Part shown: positions 10,699-20,664 of the stretch, piece after piece
How positions within the stretch are numbered: position 1 is the first letter of the stretch
Layout: the number at the start of each line of letters is the position of its first letter
Assembly: GCA_030180135.1 (NCBI GenBank)
Contig: CM058238.1
Location: forward strand, 86,808,619 to 86,872,618
Length of the DNA stretch: 64,000 nt
DNA from: Orychophragmus violaceus
Lineage: Eukaryota > Streptophyta > Magnoliopsida > Brassicales > Brassicaceae
Direction: 5' to 3'
Translations under genes and position numbers: made by a program
The notes under the pieces: model-generated
The model's database searches: none
Told to the model about the DNA's origin: nothing
The model's input: the letters and a program-made list of their open reading frames with translations, nothing else

Positions 10699-10934
10699 TA
10701 GAGGTGTTGATTAGGGTCAAAATCCTAAGTCCGCCCCACATGGATCTTAAAAATATTAAGTTTGGGTTTTAATATATAAGTCCAAAACCGGGTCTTTCGA
10801 GTTAAGTCTTTTTTTTTGAACATCTGATGTATTTATAAGCATAACGGTAACAACCATTTACAACTGATATTACAACCATCACCCCCAGCCTCACAACCGA
10901 GACTAAAACCAGACCAGTGAGTTCCAAAAAATGA

Positions 10935-12945
10935 TTTTCGGGGCTGTTCGTTGGATCATTTGACATATCCATCCAGATGGTTCATCTAAATGATCCATCC
11001 AAATGAACCATCTGAATGTTTTTCGTTGTTTTTTCGATATTTTTTTGATGTTCATTTGAATGGATCATTTAGATGAACATGTGTTTGTTTGCTTATTTTA
11101 TTTTTTGTAAACTTCAATTCTATCTAGATGAGTTTAATAAGAAAATGACTAAATTACTCTACTTTAAACTAATTATATTTTTATTATTTTAAATACTAAT
11201 CTAAAATATATTTACAACTAATTAATTTTTAAATTATTATTATTATATTGATAGGGAAACGCAATATTATAGATTTGGCGGAAAATGTATTTTGCGGTTT
11301 TAAGGAAAAATACGATTTTTGGGGTTTTAGCAGGAAAAACACTATTTCATGATTTTGGCGAAAAAATGCAATTTTACGGTTTTGGCGAGAAAACACGACT
11401 TTTTGGTTTTGGCGGAAAACACGATTTTCGGTTTTGATGGAAAAAAAAAATTTCGGTTTTGGCGGGAAAACGCAATTTTACTGTTTTGGCGGGAAAACGC
11501 GATTTTGGGGGGGTTTTTGGCGGGAAAAAGCGATTTTGGGGTTTTGGCGGGAAAACGCGATTTTGGGGTTTTGGCGGGAAAACGCGATTTTGCGGTTTTG
11601 GCAGAAAAACGCAATTTTACGGTTTTGGCGAGAAAAAGCGATTTTGCGGTTTTGGCGGGAAAACGCGATTTTTCGGTTTTGGCGGAAAAACGCAATTTTG
11701 CGGTTTTGGCGGGAAAACGCGATTTTGCGGTTTTGACGGAAAACGCGATTTTACGGTTTTGGCGGGAAAATGCGATTTTGGGGGTTTTGGCGGGAAAACG
11801 CGATTTTGCGGTTTTGGCGGGAAAACGCGATTTTACGGTTTTGGCGGGAAAACGCGATTTTGCGGTATTGGCGGGAAAACGCGATTTTTCGGTTTTGGCG
11901 GGAAAACGCGATTTTGGGGGTTTTGGCGGGAAAACGCGATTTTGCGGTTTTGGCAGAAAAACGCGATTTTACGGTTTTGGAGGGAAAAAGCGATTTTGCG
12001 GTTTTTGCGGGAAAATGCGATTTTTCGGTTTTGGTGGGAAAACGCGATTTTGCGGTTTTGGCGAAAAAACGCGATTTTGCGGTTTTGATGGAAAAACGCG
12101 ATTTTACGGTTTTGGCGGGAAAACGCGATTTTGGGGGTCTTGGCGGGAAAACGCGATTTTGCGGTTTTGGCGGGAAAACGCGATTTTGCAGTTTTGGCGG
12201 GAAAACGCGATTTTACGCTTTTGGCGGGAAAACACGATCTTGCGGTTTTGGCGGAAAAACGCGATTTTTCGGTTTTGGCGGGAAAACGCGATTTTGGGGG
12301 GTTTTGGCGGGAAAACACGATTTTTCGGTTTTGGCAGAAAAAGCGATTTTGCGGTTTTGGCGGGAAAACGCGATTTTGCAGTTTTGGCGGAAAAACACGA
12401 TTTTACGGTTTTGTCAGGAAAATGTGATTTTACGGTTTTGGCCGAAAAACGCGATTTTATGGTTTTGGCCGAAAACACGATTTTATGGTTTTGACGGGAA
12501 AACACGATTTTATGGTTTTGGCGGAAAATCTCGATTTTATGGTATTGACGGGAAAACATGATTTAAGGGTTTTGGCGGAAAACGTGATTTTACGGTTTTG
12601 GCGGAAAAAGAGGATTTTGAGACTTTGGTCGAAAACATGGTTTTTCAAGATAATTGTGATATATTTTATTTAGTTTATGTTCGTTTACTCATTTAGACTT
12701 TGCGTTCAAATGATCCATTTAAATAAGTAGGGTATATTAGTAATTTGTTATTTTGGATGAATCATCTCCATCCAAATGATCCAATTTGGTTCATCTAGAT
12801 GAGTTTAAAAATTTTGCCTAAATTTTAAAAACTCATTCAAATGATCCATCTGGATGGAGATGAGATTCATCTGGATGAATGTCGTTTTTGTTACTAAACG
12901 AACATCAATTTTCATCTCCATCCAGATGGATCATCTGAATGGAGC
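10935..12945. mobile_element. Fold-back / MITE-like element in the LINE 3' UTR carrying an E2F-site minisatellite
   Basis: Both flanks of the minisatellite consist of ATCCATCYRGATGG and ATGATCCATxxAAATGA fold-back motifs in inverted orientation (10960-11080 and 12690-12945). The outer ends share TGTTCGTT (left, about 10943) and its complement AACGAACA (right, about 12897), suggesting terminal inverted repeats. LINE 3' UTR sequence resumes on both sides (up to about 10930 and from about 12950). I cannot fix the exact ends or the target duplication. No transposase. Confidence 0.55.
11275..12640. repeat. 27-bp minisatellite of E2F-binding-site-like units, about 50 copies
   Basis: The unit is approximately TTTTGGCGGGAAAACGCGAT + TTTGCGG, 27 bp, with some units of 26 or 28. 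At least 20 copies contain exact GGCGGGAAAA. Each such unit contains TTTGGCGG and, on the other strand, TTTCCCGC, both fitting the E2F consensus TTTSSCGS. Copies decay toward both edges (GGCGGAAAAC, GGCAGAAAAA, TTTATGG). Because 27 is a multiple of three, long open frames appear in several frames on both strands; these are artefacts of the repeat. E2F-site amplification inside MITEs has been reported in Brassica species. Confidence 0.9.
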
Positions 12946-13063
12946 AACTTACAAAACCCAAAAATACAGCACAGTCCCCATCCCAAAGACCACTCATAAC
13001 CAAAAATCACAGCTAGCACTAAACAGAGGGAAGGATTCTTTCCTGCTCAAAGAGATCATTCAA

Positions 13064-13969
13064 CTACCTAGGATGGTTCAGAGCAACATAAGACTGGGAG
13101 AAAGCCACCTTTGTTGCACTTTTGGCGATAAAAGCAGCCCTTCTGTTCGCCTCCATTGATTCCACCTGTAATCTCCACTCCACAATGCCTCTGAAACGGT
13201 GAACAATCTCAAATGCATAGTATCGGAAAGAGGGCCACGCACGCGGACGTAAAATAGAACCTAGAAGATCAGCATCCTGTGATGCCATGATCACTTTGTC
13301 AATCCTATGAAAAGACATACACTCAACAGCCCAAGCCAAGCATAAGAATTTGGCTTCAAGCAAGGAGCCCGTATGAGTGAGAGAACGTCTGGAGTGCAGT
13401 AAAACCTGGCCCTTGTCGTCTCGAAGAACCCACGCAACACCAAGAATACCCCTTTTCCGGCTCCAAGAATGAGCCACATTGCATTTAAGCCATTGATTTG
13501 GGGGAGCTGCCCACCTTTTGGATGAAAGTGTACTAGAAACCGCATAAACAGCCTGTTGAGACTCACTAATATTTTGAGCCATAAACCACCGCTCTGCATC
13601 GTTTTCAATTTTCTGCATAGTGAGAAGAGGGTCAAACATCTTACCATCAAAAAGGAGAGCGTTTCTGTTTTTCCAAAGCACCCACAAGATCCAAGGGAAA
13701 CATCTTCTGATATCAACAGGTATTGCTAACCTTTTCTGGGATTGAAAAAGGTAACACAAATTCGCATAAAGAGAATGTGCATCGAAACCACCTTCAGGAA
13801 CAGGGAAGTTAGAGAGAGCCCAAATTTGTCTCGCTAGTGTGCAAGAAAATAGGGCATGATTAATGGATTCCCCCTCCTGGCCACAGAACTGACACCTGGT
13901 ATCAAGCTTCAAACCTCTCAAGGCAAGTTGGCTAGCCACCGGAACCGCTCCACTGAGGGCTCGCCACAT
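13064..13969 (-). pseudogene. LINE 1 ORF2 C-terminus: zinc-binding region and RNase H-like domain
   Basis: About 300 codons. The first part reads MWRALSGAVPVASQLALRG then CQFCGQ...ESINHALFSCTLARQIW, the reverse-transcriptase zinc-binding region of plant LINEs. After a linker with LWKNRNALLFDG comes an RNase H-like domain (CNVAHSWSRKRGILGVAWVL, SLLEAKFLCLAWAVECM). Plant LINEs use this to remove RNA after first-strand synthesis. The usual first Asp of RNase H appears as NVAHS here, so the active site is probably lost. It is separated from the polymerase part by stops at 13970-14040. Confidence 0.8.
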
Positions 13970-14035
13970 AAAATTCTGGATCTTAGGTGACGTTTTGACC
14001 CTTCATACTTCCTTTTTGAGCCAGTTGAGCGAAGG

Positions 14036-15707
14036 TTACACATTTGCTTCCATCAATGCCTCCTTATGATTCACCTGACATGACCACCAGTAGCCTGATT
14101 TAACTGAATACAATCCAGTTTTGTTGTGAGCCCACACCCAGTAATCCCTTGCAGAGACCAACGGTTTAGACTTTAGAATAAGCTGTATATCACCGGGAAC
14201 AAAGAGATCCTCCAATATGTCTCTTCGCCAGTCTCTTCTATCAAAATCAATAAGACTGTTAACCATAAGGTTAACATTAAAGAGGCGATTCTTCCGCCAC
14301 GGCGCTCGCATCGTATCATCCTTAATCCACGGATCAATCCAAACCCGAATAGTTGATCCATCACCTACTAACTGCTGCAACCCGGATGACAGTAGCTCTC
14401 TGCCCCACAGCAGGCTTCTCCAGGCATAGGAGGGCCGCGATCCCAAGGACGCATTGAGAATATCTGAATCCGGGAAATAACGACTCTTAAGTACTTGAGC
14501 CAGCAGACACTCGGGATTATACAGCACTCTCCACACTTGCTTCGCCAAGAGAGACTGATTAAACAATTCCACGTCACGAAAGCCTAGACCACCAAGGTCT
14601 TTAGATAAACACAGTTTACTCCAACTAAGCCAATGGATCTTCTTTTTATGCTCAAGAGAATGCAACCAGAAGCTAGACATTGCCGAGGACAGCGCCAGGC
14701 ATGTCGCTTTTGGCAATTTAAAAACTGACATGGCATATACAGACATAGCCAATGCCACTGTTTTCAATAAAACCTCTTTACCACCCATTGAAAGCAACCT
14801 TGCGAACCATCCAGAAACCCGAGACTGCATCCGTTCATGAAGAAATGCAAGCATATCACATTTAGACCCACTAAAACATTCAGGCAATCCAAGATATGTT
14901 CCAGCTCCACCTTCTGCTTCAATACCCAAGATGAGTCTAATGTTTCCTTTAATCTCCTCAGGAACCTTCGACCCAAAAGATATAGACGACTTGTGAACAT
15001 TAATCTGCTGGCCTGAAAGAGATTCATAAACACTGAGAGTGTCCTTAAGTGCCTGACATTGCTGAAGATCAGCTCGACACAGAAAAAGTGAATCATCTGC
15101 GAATAGAAAATGATGTATTGAAGGCCCACCATCCTTAAACCGAATACCTTCGATACTCCCTGTTCTTTCCGCTCTGTACAGGAGATTAATGAGAGCTTCC
15201 GTACATAAAACGAACAGAAAAGGAGACAGGGGATCTCCTTGGCGTAATCCCCTCTCCGGTTTGATCATTCCAAAAGGTTGGTTGTTGATCAAGACTGAAT
15301 AGGAAACAGTTGTTACACACCTCATTACCCAGCAAATCCATTTGGCATCAAACCCCAGCGCAACCAACAATGCCTCCAAGAACCTCCATTCAACCCTGTC
15401 ATACGCTTTTGACATATCCGATTTGACACCCAAATAATCTGCTGAAATCCTTGAATGAGTCCGGAGGCCATGAACCAGCTCGTGGGCTATTGCAATGTTG
15501 TCAAAAATTAGTCGTTCCTCCACAAAGGCTGACTGGGTCTGGGAAATAATTCCAGGAAGTAAAGGCTGTAAACGTTTAACCAACACCTTGGATATGATTT
15601 TATACAGAACTGAGCATAAACTGATCGACCTTAAATCAGTCATAACCAAGGCCGGTGTCACCTTAGGTATTAGACAGAGCAGCGTGTAATTCCATTCTTC
15701 CGGAAAC
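14036..15707 (-). pseudogene. LINE 1 ORF2: reverse transcriptase, 3' portion
   Basis: The uninterrupted part (about 540 codons from 15661) contains the reverse transcriptase palm: TDLRSISLCSVLYKIISKVL, QSAFVEERLIFDNIAIAHEL, VKSDMSKAYDRVEWRFLEAL (first Asp), ERGLRQGDPLSPFLFVLCTE, and the catalytic HHFLFADDSLFLC. The thumb follows (GAGTYLGLPE, SWSKLCLSKDLGGLGFRD). Sequence from 15662 to 15707 continues the same coding region upstream to the Athila A insertion. The catalytic FADD is intact, but the element is broken elsewhere. Confidence 0.9.
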
Positions 15708-16901
15708 TGATAGGTTCTAAGTTTAACCCTATTCTAAAACTGCAAGTGAACAGCAATGTCAAAGTAGTATAAAGGGTTATCGAATCCACAGGGACACTAG
15801 GTCTCAATAGATCAGAACAGTAGAGAATAATACTAGAAATAAGCAGATGGTGAAGTAAATAAATTACGAAGCAAGAAAGTAAACAATAGCAAGTTGGTTT
15901 TGAAAGCAATAAACTAAAAGCGTCAAGCCTAGGGTATTCTCAGGAAATCAGACAAGCAGACAAGTTAATCAGTCAGGATCAAATTAAACTCAGTTCTAGA
16001 ACTCAAATCACGGTATTAGAATTAACCAAATCTCTTTGCGAGAATTCTCTAAGTCTAAGTGCAGTAACCCAAATCTCTTTGCAATTACTAACAGTTTAAA
16101 CTAGCATTAAGTTCAAGTTCGATATGTTCACAATTAAACTAAACCAAATCTCTTTGCGAATAGTTTAATTGCTCAACCTAAATAGTTCAGATTCTAAACC
16201 ACACTCTCGTGTCGAATTTAGCAACCTAAGATCTAGATTCTAATTGATCAGGTTAGAACTAGCATTAAGCAGAATTTAGTTTGAAGAACATTCTAATCAT
16301 GTGAATCCTTAACTGAATTAAACAAGTCTAGCAAGTCATCAAACCCTAATGAGAAACCCTAAACTCAACTATGGATCTACTCAGACATGATTGATGAAAA
16401 CATAATCATAGAAATAATAGATTGCATATAAGAAATTAAATAGATAAAGGGGTTCGAAATCTTCTCCAAAATAACTGAAGTACAGGATTAGATCAGCCCC
16501 GAAAACTCTAAATATCTCTTAGCTCTAAGTATCAAAGCGTAAGTAAATTAAACACCAAAATCTAGTATATATAGGCATAATCTCGGATGGGGCTTCTGTG
16601 TAAATACTAGAACTATCTTGGGCTTCTCTGCAATTCTTCATAACTTCATTAAACCGACGCGTACGGCCCATCTCGCTAGTGTGTCGACCGATGCACATGC
16701 TGTGTCGGTCGATGCATGATCAATAAATCGGACAGTGAGTTAAGCTCTCGGCCAAAACGTCCCAAAAGTCCCAAAATGCTCCAAATATCTCCAATTAGCT
16801 CCAAACCTGATTAAACCTGTAAAAGACTCTAAACAAATACAAAAGACACTAAAAACACATCTATATCATGGTCTAAAATGGGTAAAAACCAAGATATATC
16901 A
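15708..16901 (-). repeat. Athila A 3' LTR
   Basis: 1194 bp, TG...CA ends, over 97% like 23586-24777 by eye. Minus-strand U3 has a pair of 14-bp palindromes (16681-16694 and 16702-16715), then a TATATATA box about 110 bp further on. Confidence 0.95.
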
Positions 16902-18265
16902 ACTCCCCCACACTTAGCATTTGCTTGCCCTCAAGCAAAACAGAGAACTAAAATGCAGTGAAGAGGTTTGAAAACTCTTCAGAAACTCTTTTCATCCTAG
17001 AAGCAGCAGCATTCAGATTCCCCTTAGTAATCCACATGAAAGAATCAATCTACAGACATCAAGACCAACATGTACTTCCCCCACACTTAGCAACTGTCCT
17101 AAGTAAACGCCACAATCACATTCACGCATTCAAATTCTCCCTACTGACTTCTGCAAGTATTTAAGTGCGGTCTCACCTAAGGAGTATCGATCTAAAGGCA
17201 CATGGATTCTTACCTTATCAGCTCTAGACCACCAAACTGTCTTTCTTTAGTCTCTTTCTTCTCTTTTCCCTTCCTTAACAACTGATTTCTCCCACATTGG
17301 GTATCTTTTTATTTTTTTTTTTATCAGTGTTCTTCCCGTTTTGGGGTGTACTTTGGATCTTTCCATGGATGCACAGGAGGTAATAGTTTTAGCTACCACT
17401 CCCAGAGACCACTTCGAAGCTATTAATTGGTTCTTTTCCATAGATACACAGGAGATGAAAGTTGTAGCTACCACTCCCAGTGACTACTTCATAGATATAT
17501 GGAAGGGGAGAAAGGAACCAAATAGGACAGGTTAAGAGGCTGTGTCAGAACTAACAAGGGAATCCGACATAAAGCATACCAAGCCCTTAGGTGAGAAATC
17601 TAAAGCCAGTATTAAGTTGAAGTCTAGTAAAAGGATCCTCTGATACCTGAAGCGATGTGGGTGTTCTCAGTAGGCTGATCCGTGTTTGGGTTTTCTAATA
17701 GTCATAGATAATCTGTAGCTTCAACCCAATGGTTACTTAAGTTCCTGCAAATGCTTCTAATCTCCTCAAAAAGTCATTGTTTCCTACTTAAACAAATTTT
17801 GACTCGAAAAACAAATTTTTAATTTTTAACTAAGAAAACAAAAGAAAATAATTAGTAGAACCTCCCCCACACTTAAGACACACTGTCCCCAGTAGTGTCA
17901 AGCAAGGGATTGGTTAAAAGAAAGAAAATAAAAATTTGTTAATGGAATGGTTAGTTCTCTCGGGTTTTTACCTCGGTCGCAGTCAGGCATCGATCGTTGC
18001 ACTAGGTGCACCGGCCGTTGCTGTGCGATTTTCGTTGTAACGACCGACACAATGGTGTGTCGATCGACGCACTGTGATCTCACGAACAGTCAGCAAGTTA
18101 GCAGGTTAGTCCTTCTGTTTTTGTCAATTTTGATCCCTGCAAGCTGTAAACACTAGAAACAGAGTAAAACTGAAGCAACAAATGTAAATGATCAAGCATA
18201 ACCATCCAAACATAGCAAATCCTAAGAGAAATAAGAAAAACAAAAGTGCAAGAAAAGATAAAAAG
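16902..18265 (-). other. Athila A 3' noncoding region
   Basis: No coding region recognised. On the minus strand a polypurine tract AAGTGTGGGGGAGT abuts the 3' LTR (16902-16917), and close copies lie at about 17075-17090 and 17866-17880. A GTAGCTACCACTCCCAGxGA-type sequence is duplicated at about 17389 and 17470. A palindrome set lies at 17987-18072, just 3' of the ATHILA ORF-1 stop. The layout is shared with Athila B (26079-27438) and D (52458-53754). Confidence 0.7.
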
Positions 18266-19828
18266 TCAGAATACAGAACCGAATGTCTGAAAATGAGTAC
18301 CACGCTCACTCACTATCATCAATCCCAGCATATCTCTCGGGATCACTGGCATCCTCTGGAGATCTCTGTCGATGACGTCGGTCAGGTACGGGCTGATGGA
18401 TCTGTGGCGGCCTCCTGCAGCTGCAAGTGCGCATGAAGTTCCAAACAACTCGAAAAATACCATCTGATCTCTCTCTCCACTCGGCCTCAGAATATGCACC
18501 GTAAGGCATCTAGGCTCTGGAAAGGGACCCACATCGTCGACCGGGGCAGGCGCTGGTGCAGGAGTAGGGGCAGGGGCAGCAGAAGTCGAAGCTCGTGAGG
18601 AAGGCTCTCCCAGCGGATGAGCCATAGAAGGAATCCCTCGCTGCGCAGACTCGGGAGGCTGAAATCTCAAGGCCTCTAATGTGTCAATATGTGTCCATCT
18701 GGCAGCAGGAAGCTCTATACCAGTCTTCCCAGTGGTCGGGTCATGATAAACCCAAACTCGCCCCTCCTTGAGCCAAGTGGAGCTCTGCAAATGGCTGAGA
18801 TCTAAGAATTCCCTGGCTGTATCACGCTCTGTGCCCTGTAAAGGAATCCCGCAGTACTCAAAAATGGGAGTAAGCAAACTCCCTACTGTCTCAGTACCAG
18901 CTCCATCAAACGGCTTCAGCTGCAGATCAACTAAATGCTGTGCGAAGGTAGCTCCCAAGTTGAGACCCGTAGTAGGATCTCTCACGCCAGAACCTCTAAA
19001 CTGATCTCTCAGCCCCATAAACAGCGGCTCCATCTCATATTTACGCATCTTGTTTGCTTCAAACTTGCAAAGCAAGCTCCAACACAAGATACGCGAGATA
19101 TATCGCAGCACCGGATGCCTCATCTGCACTACTGGTGTGGTCCTGGAGTTGTATCGACCACTGCCAATACACTTCCAGAACAGTCTGGCCTCATCTGGAT
19201 CCCACTCAAGTGGCATGGCGATGCGCCTCGGCTCAGTACTGAACCCGTAGATCCTGCAAAGATCAAGTAGAGGAATCCGATACCTGACTCCCCAACTCAT
19301 GAAAGTGAATGTACCTACTGTAGCGCTCCTGTTGTCGGGATCCGAGTAAACCACTCTGCAAGTGGCCAATAACTGCCTGACCAGCTCAGGATAGAGATCA
19401 TAATGTCACATCGGCATTGTCCCTAGACCAATGCCTCTGCATACAGCGAGTACCTGCTCATCAATCCCCAGAGTCTTGCAGGTGGAGTAGTCAGCGAACT
19501 TGGCTGGCTTGAAGATCATCCCACACCAACCACTGTAGAGAAGCGAGTCATACTCGTCCCATTGACTGAGCAATGGTCGCTCTGTGAACTCAGCAGTCTT
19601 GAAGAAACGTATAAGGTCCTCCGGCCACTGTCTGGTTGTCTGAATCGGTGTGGCGTCCGCTCTGGGCCAAGGTAAAGCAATTGGTGGCCCATATCTTGCG
19701 TATGGTGCGGGTTTCTCTGACTCTCGGTGAAACCACTCAGGTGGTGGGATGTATTTTCTCGTTGCTGTAGAAGCTGTTGCTCGTTTCTTGCGGGGTTGCC
19801 TTTGAGACGCCATCTGCAAAAGAAACAA
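18266..19828 (-). pseudogene. ATHILA ORF-1 family protein (envelope position), one internal stop
   Basis: One 521-codon frame from an ATG at 19828 to 18266, interrupted only by TGA at 19408-19406. The N-terminus is basic (MFLLQMASQRQPRKKRATAS). After the stop the frame continues DLYPELVRQLLATCRVVYSD, VGTFTFMSWGVRYRIPLLDLC, RLFWKCIGSGRYNSR and MRHPVLRYISRILCWSLL, the signature of the ATHILA ORF-1 family (PF03078). Its role is unknown; in Athila it sits where retroviruses carry env. I see no signal peptide or clear membrane span, so an envelope role is not supported by this sequence. The C-terminal half has a Pro/Ala run (about 18600-18540). The palindrome clusters lie immediately 5' (19875-19909) and 3'. 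Confidence 0.85.
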
Positions 19829-19874
19829 TGTTCAAACAATTATAAGTCTCGGCAATTCTCTGTGAAATCGCGAA

Positions 19875-20475
19875 GCAACGACCGTTGCATCTAAGGCATC
19901 GATCGTTGCAAGGCGATTTTGCCGCAAACAAATCATCAAAATCAGTTCAAATCCAAGCCACATTGCCTCAAATCAGTTCAAAATCATAACCCATCACCCT
20001 AAATCGTTCTAATTACGCATGCATCATCAATTTTTCTGTTCAAAAATCTCAAACCCTAAAACCCTAAAATTCAATCCGAAAATTTGAGAAATAGAGGTTC
20101 ATTACCTTGGATTCTTGAGATATGAGCGAAAGACAAGGGTTTAGAGTGTGAAATATGAAGTATAAGCAATTGAAACAAAGAAAAATGATGAGAAAATTCG
20201 ATTTTTGGGTGTGGAGCTTTCGGTGTACGGACAATCGGAAATGAGGAAGAAAAGAGAAGAGAAAGGGTTTAAGGTACTTACCTGGTCGTGGGTGCAACGA
20301 TCGTTGCTGTAGGGGCGACGATCGTAGCTTCGTAAATCGAAATCGATTTTTCCGGTTAAGCACATACCTTAATTTAGCAATTGAACCAATTGCAACGACC
20401 GTTGCATAGGAGCAACGATCGTCACAATGCGATTACCCCTCTTCGTCAAATCTCCTTGCAACGACCGGTGCACAA
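19875..20475 (-). repeat. Palindrome cluster 5' of ATHILA ORF-1
   Basis: 14-bp palindromes: GCAACGACCGTTGC 19875-19888, GCATCGATCGTTGC 19896-19909, GCAACGATCGTTGC 20294-20307, GCAACGACCGTTGC 20392-20405 and GCAACGATCGTCAC 20412-20425, plus weaker ones at 20456-20490. Each group is next to GCGATT or its complement. On the minus strand a pyrimidine-rich run ending GTTTCAG (about 20530-20518) precedes the cluster. Confidence 0.8.
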
Positions 20476-20600
20476 GTGCATCGGTCGTTACACATCTCCA
20501 GACTCGAATTCTGTATCTGAAACTTAGCAAAAACAAAAACGAAAACGTGAAATCCTAACAAAAACACCAAAAATAAGAAAGAAAAACAACTAAACCTAAC

Positions 20601-20618
20601 AGTGGGTTGCCTCCCACT
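20601..20618 (-). other. Conserved Athila hairpin, copy A
   Basis: Minus strand AGTGGG-AGGCAA-CCCACT, a 6-bp stem with a 6-nt loop, about 45 bp after the gag-protease frame ends. The loop is identical in Athila B and D at the equivalent place. Confidence 0.6.
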
Positions 20619-20664
20619 CAGCGCTTGTTTAAGGTCATTAGCTTGACCGGACGCACAAGATCTT

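Noticed and set aside
10693..10700. TATTAATA as the exact 8-bp duplication of the hAT-like element
   Set aside because: It is also found at 38389-38396 but would strip TA from the terminal repeats. The ATTATTAA/ACTATTAA pair fits hAT ends better.
11275..12640. CRISPR-like array of short direct repeats
   Set aside because: The units are contiguous with no unique spacers and the DNA is eukaryotic. It is a minisatellite.
11342..12673. Several long open frames on both strands (up to 381 codons) rich in Gly, Lys, Arg and Phe
   Set aside because: They are translations of a 27-bp minisatellite, a multiple of three, and occur in several frames at once. No start context or domain.
18266..19828. ATHILA ORF-1 as a true envelope glycoprotein
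   Set aside because: No signal peptide or membrane span is visible. Only the position resembles env.
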